Position numbers and translations under genes: made by a program. A stretch of DNA of 64,000 nucleotides from Rosa chinensis. Lineage: Eukaryota > Streptophyta > Magnoliopsida > Rosales > Rosaceae. Below, in pieces: positions 11,563-22,207 of the stretch. The stretch spans positions 7,738,400 through 7,802,399 of the forward strand of contig NC_037093.1 in assembly GCF_002994745.2 (NCBI RefSeq). Reading direction: 5' to 3'. The notes under the pieces were generated by a model, which searched no databases, had not been told where the DNA came from, and was given only the letters and a program-made list of their open reading frames with translations. Each line of letters starts with the position of its first letter. Position 1 is the first letter of the stretch.

Positions 11563-14286
11563 TGTCACGCCCCTGATTTTACACACATGAAAATCGATAT
11601 ATATATATAATCTCATAATTATACATGTGTGAATGTTCAGTCATCAATACAAATACCTGGAACATCTTTCCTTTATAACAAGTACATAATGATGCCCTGA
11701 AACCATCCGAGTTAATATGCACTCGCTCCATAGAGTCATATATTACACAAATTTACGAATTAAGTTGTCATCACAAAATAAAGCGTAAATGCTCCTCAGA
11801 GCCTACTACATAGCGGAAGTCATAACAATGGCAAAGCCAACAAAATTTGCTTCCTACCCGTTCAGCTGCCTGTAGCTACCTCAGCTTCAGCCACGATTTT
11901 CCTGACCTGCAGGATTAACCCCTACACCAAAAGACTGGTGCACCGGGTTTCCACACAACAAAACCTGGTAAGCTTATGAAAGCTCGTATGAGTAACTCAT
12001 GAACATCAATCAACAACTCACACACATCAGCTAAAGGAAACCATGCAGCCATGATTCCCTCTAACACTCCATAACCCTTCCATCTAAAGGACTACATAAA
12101 TCACCTCTGTGACAATGTTCTATTTGCTAACTTAACCATCAAGCAGCAAATCAAGTCTCATCTAGACAATAAAAGAAGAATACTCAAGGAATTCTCCTAT
12201 AACTACATAATTATGAGTCTCCAGCAACCTCGACCGTCACTCCCATAATCTATAATGGTAGACAGACTATCGCCCTATTGAAATCGTAACCACTCGTCCG
12301 ACTACGGACGCGATTACCTATTTCCTGCCTTGGTCACCATCTGCGACCTGTCACCATCTGTGACATGCGGTTTCAGACCCCGTCTGGTCTCAAATCAACA
12401 TTTAGGTCACCATCTGTGCTCTATCACCATCTGTGACACATGATCTTCAAACCCCGTCTGGTCATGAAATCAAACGTCAAGGTCACCATCTGCAACCTGT
12501 CACCATCTGTGATATGTAATCTTCTTAGACCCTGTCTGGTCTTAAAGCTAAATGTTAAGTAAGTCGCAACCGACCTAAAAACATTACAACATCTAGCTTC
12601 GGCTTTCCTAACCCTTGCTCACCATCTGTGACTCTTGGTACAAGGACCAATACATTTAAGATGAGTCACGCTTGACTCAAAAATGTAACATCAAGCTCAA
12701 TACTTTTCAAACAATAGAAAACATCTTTTTCCACAATATTGTTTCCTGAAAAGTCACATTCAACAATAATATGAACATCATCATGCATATTATTATTCAT
12801 CATAATCATCCACAAGGATATATATATTTCACATAAATATATATATACGTAGACATTCGCTCAGGAATGCCTACTAATACCAACTATAGTTTGCAGTTCA
12901 ATAATTAACGCCAAAACGATAATAGTAATTCTGTTAATAAAGAACCTTGTGAGATTACTCACCTCGAACTCCTGCTGCGTCTTCAATAAAGCACAAAACC
13001 GCCAATTCACAGATAATCGTCCACTGTACTTCGTCAAGTACCTATTCACATACGTTTTCAATTTAGTGACGATTCACATTTGATTTAAGTTCGAAACCCT
13101 CTGTTTTAAACTAAAACCCCCAAAGTGGCGCCAATCGAGGCAAAACCACATCCGAGACCTCCCAAAGTCTCCGGAATACGTCCACGATCGATGTGACCAA
13201 ACCACAAGTCGATCGGACGCTCGAATCCTCACGGATCGAATAAATCGATCTGTATGAAACTGTAAAAATCATAACAATTTCATACGAACTCCAAAATTTG
13301 CATATTATATATCGAAACGCTCATATCAACGACTAGAACATATATAATACCACAAACAGTCCCATACATGGCCGGAACACCGCCGGAACGCCGCCACAGG
13401 CGGTGGGGCACCGCCACCGGCCAAAACTCAATATTTCACAAAACTCCCAACATAAAAAAGCTTCATCTAAGCATGCTTGTGAACTTTCATAACTGGATCG
13501 AAGTCAGAAAACAAGCTTAAGGGATCGAAAACTACCTCACAAACTTTGGATTAATGCTCAAACTGAGTTGAACCGATTTCCACGTAAATCGATCAAAACA
13601 AACACCATAGATCGATCAGGAATCCTATTCTGAACTCAACCATGGAAGCATGAAGCCACGAAATTGCCAGAGTTGTGTTTTCCGGCCGAGTTCGAAAACT
13701 CTAACTGTACAGCCTTGCAGCGCCGCACCCGGTGGATCTCGTCGCTAGAGAACACCACAAGGATGACCGGACGGAGGAGGCGAACCAGCTGACCAAGTTT
13801 CACGGCCGGAGACCGCCGCAGTTCGCCGGAAAAGCCGGGTCGGGCCACCGGGTTCTTGTCGGGTCAGTCGAAAATCTTTGATACTGAAGGTATCGACCGA
13901 GAGAGAAAAGGGAGAGAAAAAAAACTTCCGGAAAAGGAAAGTGGGAATTATGAAAATAATTTCTGAATTTCCATATTTATACTAAAATGGAAACTTCTTC
14001 CGCTAGCCATAACTTTCTCATACGAACTCCGATTGACGCGTTCCGCATGTCCACGAACTCGTATCGACGCGCTCTACAATATTCGTGAAGGAAGTTTTCC
14101 GAGAATCTCAACATATAAAAAGTCAAACTTCACACGACCCCCTAAACTGTGAAATTCGAATAATTATACGTACAAAAACTATTCCACTTCACATACAACC
14201 TACGAATAAAGCACAATACCAAATATTCGTACAATTGGTCCATTATTAATTACTAAAATTAAATAACAGAAAACCAGGTCATCACA
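11563..14286 (-). repeat. 5' LTR of first Tekay element
   Basis: Same length (2724 bp) and near-identical sequence to 3996-6719, with small compensating indels such as four extra bases in an early (TA)n run. Ends TGTCAC...CATCACA. Confidence 0.95.
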
Positions 14287-15684
14287 ATAGATATTCCATT
14301 GAAGTCACTAGAGGAAAGATTCATGACCTGGTTACATGAAAGGGACGATGACACCAAGTGACAGGTAAAAAGAAAGTTAGAGGAAATTATGAATCCAGGA
14401 TGTACCCTGCTTACAGAACCACAAGCGAAGATCAACACAAAAGGACGTCCAACTAAAGAAGAATCCTCTACGCGTCGTATGTTATGTTCTTTTGAGATTG
14501 CATTGTCAGGTCAAGATAGTCATTCACAAACACCAGGTGTCAGGAGCGTTATAATGAAAGCTGCATTGAAGAGGCCTAATAGGAGACGACCAAAAGAGGC
14601 AAAAGGTAATATTCAATCAGTAAAATTAACTCCTGGAACTGCTAGTACTAGTGAGTCAACCATGAAGACAAAGAAACGACCATCCAAAGTGGGAGAACAT
14701 ATCAGTCCTTCATTAATTCCCACTGGCAATATTAAGGGTTTAAGAACACCACCGAGGAAGTTAGATAAGCGAGCACCAAAATTGGCACAAGAGACTAGGG
14801 TAACTGCAAAAAAAGCTAAGTTGCAGGTTTGTAGATTTAGTAATATTTCATTTTATTTTTTTTGCTTATAATGGTTGATTTGTTTCACTAATTGTTTAGC
14901 ATTACTCACCTAAATTTTGTATTCTATAGTTGAATCTACGTCAAGATGTGAATCCATCTGAATTGACACAGGAGTATAATGACTGGTTTCCTAAAGAAAT
15001 GTGGCCATTTTTTTTAGGAGCCAAGGATGTAAAGGATGACGGTAATTGTGGTTTTAGAGCTATAGCTAAGTTTATGGGATATGGTGAGAATAACTGGCGC
15101 CGTGTACGCAAGGAGTTGTTGCAAGAGTTTCATCAGAATAAGCATGCATACCGATTACTATTCCGATATGCTGAGCGATTGGAGGAGGTGGAGAGGAGAT
15201 TAGATTATTTTGATGACTTTCCGCCTGAAGAACATTGGTTCTTAATACCAGATATGGGATACATTGTCGCAAATTGTTACAATGTTGTGCTGATGCATTT
15301 TGGATTGCCTTTGATGTCTTGTTTTACCTTCTTGCCAATGGACAGTATCCCACTTCCCATAGTTGATCGTCGTGAAATTTCAATTGGTTTTGTCAAACGA
15401 TGTCACTTTGTCCAGGTATTCTATATATGTTGCTAAAATGCATTTTTTATATACTGTATGTCTTATAATTGTAATTAATTGGTAATCTTTTTCTCTTACC
15501 TTATTAGGTTCATTTGAGGCCATTGCATCCTATGCCACCTGTTATCAATTGTTGGTTTAGATACTCTCTAACTCATGCAAATGGATGGTTCACTCCCTAT
15601 AGTGATCGTCTTCACAATGGCAGAGATATTTTTTGTCTAGATTATTCAGACAACGAAAAAATTTATCATCTTGATAGTGATTAG
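14287..15684 (+). pseudogene. OTU-family cysteine protease domain of the MULE gene (continuation after the gypsy insertion)
   Basis: The transposase reading resumes at 14287 across the ATAGA duplication. After a basic linker, exons end at 14826, then 14930-15415 and 15508-15684 (stop TAG 15682-15684). The OTU domain shows the catalytic motif DDGNCGFRAIA (Asp and Cys), and the catalytic His is in CHFVQVHLRP, which spans the last splice junction. OTU proteases remove ubiquitin or ubiquitin-like tags. FAR1/MULE transposase-SWIM-OTU fusions are known as a plant transposon protein type; substrate is unknown. An in-frame TGA at 14359-14361 lies upstream of the OTU part. The OTU exons themselves look intact, so the domain could have been functional until recently. 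It is convergent with the PMD gene. Confidence 0.82.
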
Positions 15685-15913
15685 TTTGTCTATGAATTGC
15701 TTGTTATGTCTCTTAAGCAAGTTTAGGTTCTTAATTTGTAGTTATAAATTTACCGCTACTGTTTCCAAAGACATAAGTGTTTCTATTATTAATTGGATTG
15801 ATGATTGAATTCAAAAATGGAGTCTATAAAAAGGAAAAGATCAAAATAATTTCTACTACAATTAAATCATCGTTGACATTAATGTATGAAAAAAATTTGG
15901 ACTACAATTAAAT

Positions 15914-18356
15914 CTATTCATTGTTTTGTACATGCCGCCGACGTTGATATGTGCGTGTATTTTGCACTTGGTTACCTAGTAATATATGTTGGATGCTTTC
16001 AATAGCCTCATATAGCCTCATTGGTTGTCTTATAGCATCATCTCGGCCAACATCAACAATAGAGTGAGTGATACACAATGCCCGTGATATTCGCTGCATC
16101 AAACAAGTATAAAAAATTTGTAAGTAGGTAGTGCTAGACAAATAATTAAATTAAACCTTAAGAGATATATACCTGTAAAGGATGATTTTCCTCATTTGAA
16201 TCAACTGCAGCAGACATCCGATCAGGGTGTTGAACATATGGATGTGTGATCTTTTGGTACCATGATAAGTATTATGGAGTGCAGTCATATGAAAACTTAA
16301 CTGGAATGGTTCGGTTGGCATCTGCTAACACGTGATCTCGCCATCTTTGCCACAACCCATCAAAGTACTCATATACAACCTTGTACGATTTAGAATCAGA
16401 AACTCGTCGAACACGAGAAGGGGTGTAAGGGTTGTGACGAATTGTTTGAACTCGACCAAATTGTCTTAGAACCCTATCAGGATAATATGGTTCCACAATA
16501 TCCAAACACTTAAGCATTCCTGTGTAAAATGTGATTTCCAATAATGGATGAGCCTCCCTATGACCACGGTATGGATCCCATATGACCTGAGAAAATAAAA
16601 ACAAATTAGATATTAAAAAAAAAAGAGAGAGCAATATTCCAACTGTCAATATAGAAATATCAACATACCTCGTGTGCATGCATATGATCGAGCTGTTGGC
16701 GAAGAGCTTGCACGTATACTAATGACAGACCTGCATCTTTTCGAGGTTCCCAACGATTAACTCGTGGCTCATTCTCTAAATATTCAACACGGAGATGAGG
16801 GGAAACTACATTCCGGAAGTGCTCATATATCCAGGCCTCAAGCAATGTCAAATAACCCCCAATTTGCCTACAACCAACTCTAGATGCAAGTCCTAACTGT
16901 CGATATAAAAATGCTAACCCTGCAACTCCCCAGGCATACCGACCAACCCTATTAAGATCTAGTAAAAAATGTAGGTAAATCACATTTATCCTATTCCCAG
17001 TCTTGTCCACAAAAAGTGTGCAACCTAATATATATAGTAAGAACCCTCTTGCTGCGAACTCTATAAATTCAAGAGGACTATCATCTGAAACACTTTGAAA
17101 CCTTAATCTCAACCACTCTAGTGTTACCCCATTTCCACCATATTGACTCATTTCCTTCTTTGCCTCATCTATAGGAACTCCTAGTGTAGATGACAGTAAA
17201 GATGCATAATAAGTTTTGTCTAACCGCACACCCTCAGGCACAGATATTGAATCACCTTGAATTGGAATACCTAAAATGTTAAAAACACCCATCTAATGTA
17301 ATTGTCATTTCACCAAAGGGTAAGTGAAATGTATTGGTCTCAGGCTGCCACCTCTCACAAAAGGTTGACACAACAACTCTATTACCAATTAAATATGAAC
17401 AGTTAACTAATGGCCTCAACCTAGACCCATCAATGTAACTCCAAAACTTATGGTTAGCAACATGTTCATCAAATACCCATTGTGTGAGCTTATATGAATG
17501 GTTCTGAAGTTTCAAAGGTTCACGTTCCTGGAAATAAATAAATAAAGAATAAAAACTTTTGTCATACATGAATTGGACTCTAAAAAAAGAATATGATCGA
17601 ACATAAAAGAAATAAAATACCTCAATATATAATTGAAGTTTCTTGAGAAAAAAAGGAGAAAAAAAACAAAACCACAAAGTAGAGTGATGATGTCTAATGA
17701 TATAACTTTAAATGGTGTCCAAGTATGCTTCAGTATTAGTTGCGTGTATGAAGCTTAACCTCATTTATCCAAAAAAAGCAAAAAAAAAAAAAATCAATTC
17801 ATTTCAGAATAGAGCTACGTGGAGTTCAAACCATCCCTAACTCTGAACATCTCCCCGCAAAAAGGAAACCTTTATAGTAAGTTATTTCTCTTAAAGCATG
17901 AGTTATCATTTATTGAAGGGACTGAGTCTACTCTCTGTTCTTCCACATCAACAGGAAACAAACTAACAACACAAGAAATATCCCCAAACAAGCTGTTTTC
18001 CTTAGCTTTAGGGAGTTTGACAATTACTTTCAAAACGTTGCATAGTTTTGCTGTTGTCATATAATGAAATGCTATTGTAAGAATAAAGCAATCAATTATA
18101 CCTTATTAAACCATATGGCAGCTGCTACATGACTTTTAAAGCTCTTCAATACCGATGGATCATGAGGACCACCAGGAAATGGACCACTTAAAGGCTCATC
18201 TGCATCTGCAAATGGTTCACAAGCTTGTTCTTCTGTAGTATCAACCCCATCATCTATAACAACCTCATCTACTTCTGACTGAGAAGGTTGAGAACAAAAT
18301 TTCCTTTTTGTCTTTGAGGTTGTGGGGCAATCATGGTGTTTATGACCTCTAGCCAT
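15914..18356 (-). pseudogene. Plant mobile domain (PMD) protein, MAIN-like / 'phosphatase 7 long form homolog' type, broken
   Basis: Exons on -: 18356-18102 (ATG at 18356, MARGHKHHDC), 17527-16669, 16586-16173 and 16093-15914 (stop 15914-15916). The core reads WVFDEHVANHKFW, FGEMTITLD, GVRLDKTYYASLL and VGRYAWGVAGLAFLYRQLG. This is the PMD fold shared by MAIN/MAIL1 proteins, which affect gene expression and silencing in plants, and by many transposons. Breaks: a one-base frameshift near 17283 within the ITLD segment, and an in-frame TAA at 16272-16274 followed by an open continuation (YLSWYQKITHPYV). It lies inside the MULE, opposite in strand to the transposase. Its role for the element is unknown; I infer a silencing-related or accessory function. 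The family call is firm, the function is not. Confidence 0.82.
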
Positions 18357-18410
18357 ACTACAAAATAAATAATTATGTCTACCAGGTAAAGTTGAAAAAA
18401 TAGATACCAA

Positions 18411-20053
18411 AGCAGCTACAATTGTTCATACAGAGACTCAAGTGTGACTATGCTAAAAAGTAAAAAAAAAAAAGACTTTAGTGTGAAAGAGAGATGTCAA
18501 GTCTGGGATGAACCAACTAAAATGGTGTCAGGCATGAAGTCAATTTTTCCAGACAAACCAAAATGACAACCTTTTGTAAGCTGCATTTGGGATTTCAACC
18601 AAACCAAAAGAAAAGACAGCAGAATCGAACCAAAAAAAAAAAAAATCTGATCCAATCATATTTTTTTAGGTACCAAATATGTCTGCATTTAGGCTAATCC
18701 GATATGTATAATATCTGTTTCTAAATGCTTTAATTTCCTCTCATATGCATTCTGACTATTATAGCTGCATAGCTAGTATAATATAGTAGTGTAGTAGTGA
18801 GTTACACTTATAAATCATGACTAGACTTACTGTGGGTTCATTGCCAAGTTTTAGAGTGAAAGACAATGAAAATATAGTGTTTTTCAGTTTATTCATGTAT
18901 ATTGCTTGATGAGAAAAATAATTGCAGCTTTTTGCAGCTGATCTTATCATCTTTTCTTCAAAAAATGTTAAGCACCTTTGAAGTCCTAGTCTCCTAGATA
19001 TAGTTTGGTGCGCGTATATGGTATCGATCATTTTTGTAATGTAAACTCAATCCCTCATTCCCTTTTTTTTTCTTTCTTCCAACCAAAAGTAAGAATTTTA
19101 TTGCACAAAATCAAAAACTGTACAAGACAGAACAGAAGAAAAATAAAAAAAACTATTAGCAAAAGGGCAGCTCAATAACATGCAAACTCCAGTAAGACAC
19201 CCGCACAAGACATTAGCAACCAAGCACCATAAGATGAAAAGTGATGCAGCAGCATAATGTGAAAATTTTGCAGCAGCGAAAGAAGAGAACAACAGCAGCA
19301 ACAAAAGAAGAATAAATTACTATTGTTGTACGAAGGTAAAATAGAAATCCATTTTCAAGTTCTCAATCAGAATTTATCACTTTTTCAAGTGCAAATGTAA
19401 TGCTAAAAAGGCTCAAGTCTAAACATTGTCACGGCTCAATTGTAATCAATATAAAAAACTCAAGTCATCAACTACATTCAAGAATATGAGTTAAATCATC
19501 CAAACAAATAAAATAAGCTAAACTCTCTCATAAGCAAATTGAATTCAGAGCAAAACAAAAGTTAAACAAAACAATACCCATGAATCAAAAGAAAATATCA
19601 ACAAGTGAACCAGAAATTCAGACCCTAAACTAATGAAAGAACTAGTGCAAGGAAATTTAAACCAAGAAGTGCGGGATACCTTCAAAGTCGGCGGGTGAGA
19701 GCGAAGGAAATAACGATGACCCACGAAGTCTAAGATGGAGATATTGTTGGGTTTGAGACTGCGCTTCTTTTCCCTCAACTCGGTGCCGAGTCGGTCGTCT
19801 ATAGTGATGCTCTGGAGTCCAATCGGTGCCGAGTCTGGACGAATTCCTCAGTTGGGAACGATCTTGGAGCAACTCTCATTGACACGGAGATAATCGGGGT
19901 TTTGCTGGGTATGAGTTTTGGGTGTGAAATTTGCTGGGTATACATTTTGTTGGGTGCGAGTTTGGTTAAGGGCATTGTTGGAAAAGTAGTTCCGTACAAT
20001 TATAAATTTTATTTTTTTATTGGGTATAAAAAGTTTGCGGGATCTACATAGAA
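18411..20053 (-). other. MULE right arm, upstream of the PMD gene; no gene recognised
   Basis: About 1.6 kb between the PMD start and the right terminal repeat. Short open frames exist (for example 19545-19872 on -) but match nothing I recognise. It probably holds the PMD promoter and 5' leader. Several A/T runs are present, and the last 180 bp carry repeated TTTGCTGGGT words. Confidence 0.6.
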
Positions 20054-20064
20054 ATTTGCTGGGT
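19901..20064. repeat. Subterminal TTTGCTGGGT direct repeats at the MULE right end
   Basis: TTTGCTGGGT occurs at 19901-19910, 19930-19939 and 20055-20064 (the last inside the terminal repeat), with a variant TTTGTTGGGT at 19946-19955. The left end carries the inverse word once, in its terminal repeat. Such clustered copies of a terminal-repeat word could be extra transposase binding sites; that is inference. Confidence 0.65.
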
Positions 20065-20080
20065 TTATTTAGAAAGACCC
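20054..20080 (-). repeat. MULE right terminal inverted repeat
   Basis: Reverse complement of the left terminal repeat at 26 of 27 bp, ending AGAAAGACCC, followed by the duplicated ATATTTAT. Confidence 0.88.
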
Positions 20081-20129
20081 ATATTTATAGAGGGCCCTTT
20101 TAGTGAGAGATTCTTTTTTTTGGCCCATA

Positions 20130-20400
20130 GCTTATTAGACCCATTTTTCGATAATATATTAAGATCTCGACCGTTCGGTTTTTAGGTTTATGTGAGTAGA
20201 TCATTTCTGCAAATTTTCAGCCAAATTGATGATTATTAAGACATTCATAACTGTGATTTATAATTATAAGCATAAACAATTCAGGTTGGACAGATTCGGC
20301 TCGTCCATTGATTTAATCTAATTCGATGCCTTTAACGATTACTAATTTAGATGAAAATTTACAAAAGTAATCTATACATTATATACCTTCTATTCTCAAC
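20130..20400 (+). repeat. Dispersed repeat, second copy at 56215-56480
   Basis: Shares many words with 56215-56480 in the same orientation: GTAGATCATTT, AATTTTCA[AG]CCAAATTGA, CATTCATAA[CT][CT]GTGATTTAT and GTCCATTGATTT[AG]ATCTA. Non-coding. Probably the arm of a repeated non-autonomous element whose ends I could not define. Confidence 0.65.
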
Positions 20401-20434
20401 TTTATGCTATTATTTTGAGTATCAAAATTGCATG

Positions 20435-20990
20435 CCTTTGCTAGAGGGTGGTTTTATTTATGGTTGGAAAGTGATTCTATTAGTGTGGTAGCTTGCTTTT
20501 CTTCTAGGTCATTTTCTCCTCCATAGAATTTAAGAGTTCATTGGCGCATTTGTCTCCCCAAAGTATACCAAATGAATTTTCGATGTAGTCATATTTTTAG
20601 AGAAGGTAATGTTGTAGCTGACAAGATGGAAAATCAGGAAATCTCAAATGCAACGTTTACTTATTGGTATGATAATCCTCCTAGTGAGCTCTACAGGTTT
20701 CTACAAGCTAATTATTTAGTTTTCCAAATTATTGTTTTTCATAGTGGAAAGGTTGTCTTGTTTTTATGGGTGGAAAAACCGAAAAAGCAGAAAAGATAAG
20801 GAGTGCCTCTTTTTCTTGTTTTTTAGTATTATGTTTGTTTTAGAAGCGGTCTTAGCTTAGTTTCCCACTTCTCAATGATTTTATGTATCTTCTGTACTTT
20901 GCAAGTTTGTATGTTCTCTCGGCAAGGTTTGGTCTAGCCCCCCTTGCTATGTATCTTATTTTCTTGATTATTAATAAATTCGAGTAAGGG
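20435..20990 (+). pseudogene. LINE remnant: end of RNase H domain plus 3' tail
   Basis: The + strand reads WLESDSISVVACFSSRS, then after an in-frame stop (PP then TAG) NLRVHWRICL, and MNFRCSHIFREGNVVADKM. This is the distal part of the RNase H domain (RVT_3 type) found at the C terminus of plant LINE ORF2. It is followed by a T-rich 3' region with TTAATAAATTCGAG and, past 20990, an A-rich tail. Everything upstream in ORF2 is missing (5' truncation). Confidence 0.7.
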
Positions 20991-21399
20991 CGCTGAGTTA
21001 GCTTTTATACCACTTCCTTAAAAAATAACAAAATAAAAAATAAAAATAAATAAAAAACTAAACAAACGAAATACCGAAATACGATCAAAAAATGGATCCC
21101 ACAAGAGATCCCTTAAAATGACAACAACAAAAAATCTCTTAATGGAAGGACCCCACACATACACATATATTCCAAGTTGGCCCTAAAAGCAGCCCATTAC
21201 CTAACCTACCCATATGTCTTTTATTTCTCCAAAAGTTATTCCTTTATGTCTTATGAAATTGGAATGAGAAATTGAGAATAGTGGAAATTAATAACCAAAT
21301 AAAATAGGATAGTCTTCAAATTTCAAATTCAAGGTGTAAAACTCGATTTATATCCAAGAAATTCTTCTCCTCACTCTAGAGAGCAACAATCAAGTTGGC
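20991..21399. other. Intergenic, A-rich tail and unassigned sequence
   Basis: Begins with the A-rich tail of the LINE remnant (about 21020-21060). I see no gene or repeat that can be named in the rest. Confidence 0.5.
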
Positions 21400-21650
21400 A
21401 GAGTCGCTTTCAATATCTAAATCAGACCAACCTTAGTATAACCAAGAAGAATACCAGCTCTACATGCCTTATCTTCCATATTAAGAGTTGAGTGAGCGTG
21501 TACAAAAGGTCTAGCCAAAGCAGAATAACCGTACGAGAGTAATTCATGACCACCACCCCAATAACTCCACAACCCACTTCCACTCTAAAGTCACTATTAA
21601 TATTAATTTTAAGCCTACCACTAGGTGGATTTTGCCATTTAGCCAATGGC
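21400..21650 (-). pseudogene. LINE RNase H fragment, opposite strand
   Basis: On -, WQNPPSGRLKININSDFRVE followed by G-V-I-G-V-V-V-M-N-Y-S reads as the start of an RVT_3-type RNase H domain (usual pattern W..P..G..K.N.D). The continuation is frameshifted. It is a second, independent LINE scrap facing the one at 20435. Confidence 0.6.
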
Positions 21651-22207
21651 CTTTTTTGTGAAGAATTATTTTCTTCTCTCTCCTAATTCTTTTTCTTTGG
21701 TGGACATATTGTAACTATGAAACCCGGGCCGTCTTTAATATCATCAAATCAAGAAAATAGGAGAATATAGAAAGATCCTAAAAAGTTTCAAAATCATAAT
21801 AAAAACGATGCAAGTGGATTTAATATGCAACCCGCCCATATCTTGGCATATCCCTCGTGTATCCATGACGTATTTCAACTGTACGCATCCATAAATTCTA
21901 TTATTGAAAGTGTGAACAAATACTTCAAAGAAATTATTCAGTAATCGATACCTTTTGTACAAATCAGAAATGTTGAAGATATGTATAATGCGATCTTTAG
22001 CCATCTAACCTGGCCCAATCCAATAAAGATAGTGCTCACATTGTACGTACACTCAATCTCCATCTCCAGTTTCACTAATTAGTTAGTAGCAGACTTACAA
22101 AACTTTGTGATGATAAGGTCATCCAGCAAACCAATAATTTAGCAACCCCTAATCCTCTAACCTTCTATAACCCATTAATCACAGTTCCACATAACTCAAA
22201 GCTAGGC
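21651..22207 (+). other. Upstream region of the dioxygenase gene
   Basis: About 550 bp, T/A-rich, with no coding signal. It presumably contains the promoter and 5' leader of the + strand gene starting at 22208. I cannot fix a TATA box with confidence. Confidence 0.5.

Larger units (their letters stand above)
3996..14286 (-). mobile_element. Ty3/gypsy LTR retrotransposon, Tekay/Del-type chromovirus, nested in the MULE
   Basis: Two 2724-bp LTRs (3996-6719 and 11563-14286) bound a 4843-bp interior. A 5-bp target duplication ATAGA flanks them (3991-3995, 14287-14291). The element reads on -, so the right LTR is the 5' LTR. Domain order is gag with two CCHC knuckles, protease, reverse transcriptase, RNase H, integrase and a C-terminal chromodomain-like tail, placing it among chromoviruses. 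The primer site matches initiator tRNA-Met. The LTRs differ by roughly 2% over the first 430 bp compared by eye, mostly transitions, so insertion is fairly recent. Five in-frame stops block gag-pol. Confidence 0.95.
1406..20080 (+). mobile_element. Composite Mutator-like element (MULE) with transposase-OTU and plant mobile domain genes
   Basis: Termini are inverted repeats: 1406-1432 begins GGGTCTTTCTAAAT and continues to CCCAGCAAAT, and 20054-20080 is its reverse complement with one mismatch in 27 bp. A perfect 8-bp duplication ATATTTAT flanks both ends (1398-1405 and 20081-20088). The span is 18675 bp, of which 10296 bp are a nested gypsy element plus its target duplication, leaving about 8.4 kb of MULE. 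Inside are a MULE transposase gene running into an OTU protease domain (+) and a plant mobile domain (PMD) gene (-). The two are convergent, with only about 230 bp between their ends. MULEs usually make 9-bp duplications; 8 bp is within reported variation. Assignment rests mainly on the transposase. All coding parts carry breaks, so the copy is presumably non-autonomous now. Confidence 0.9.

Noticed and set aside
2081..15684. Annotating the transposase-OTU gene as a host FAR1/FRS transcription factor
   Set aside because: It lies within clear terminal repeats with a target duplication, has several frame breaks, and is fused to OTU, all typical of a transposon gene.
19545..19872. Overlapping minus-strand open frames near the MULE right end as a gene
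   Set aside because: No recognisable domain, no plausible partner exons, and they overlap in different frames; more likely leader sequence or chance.
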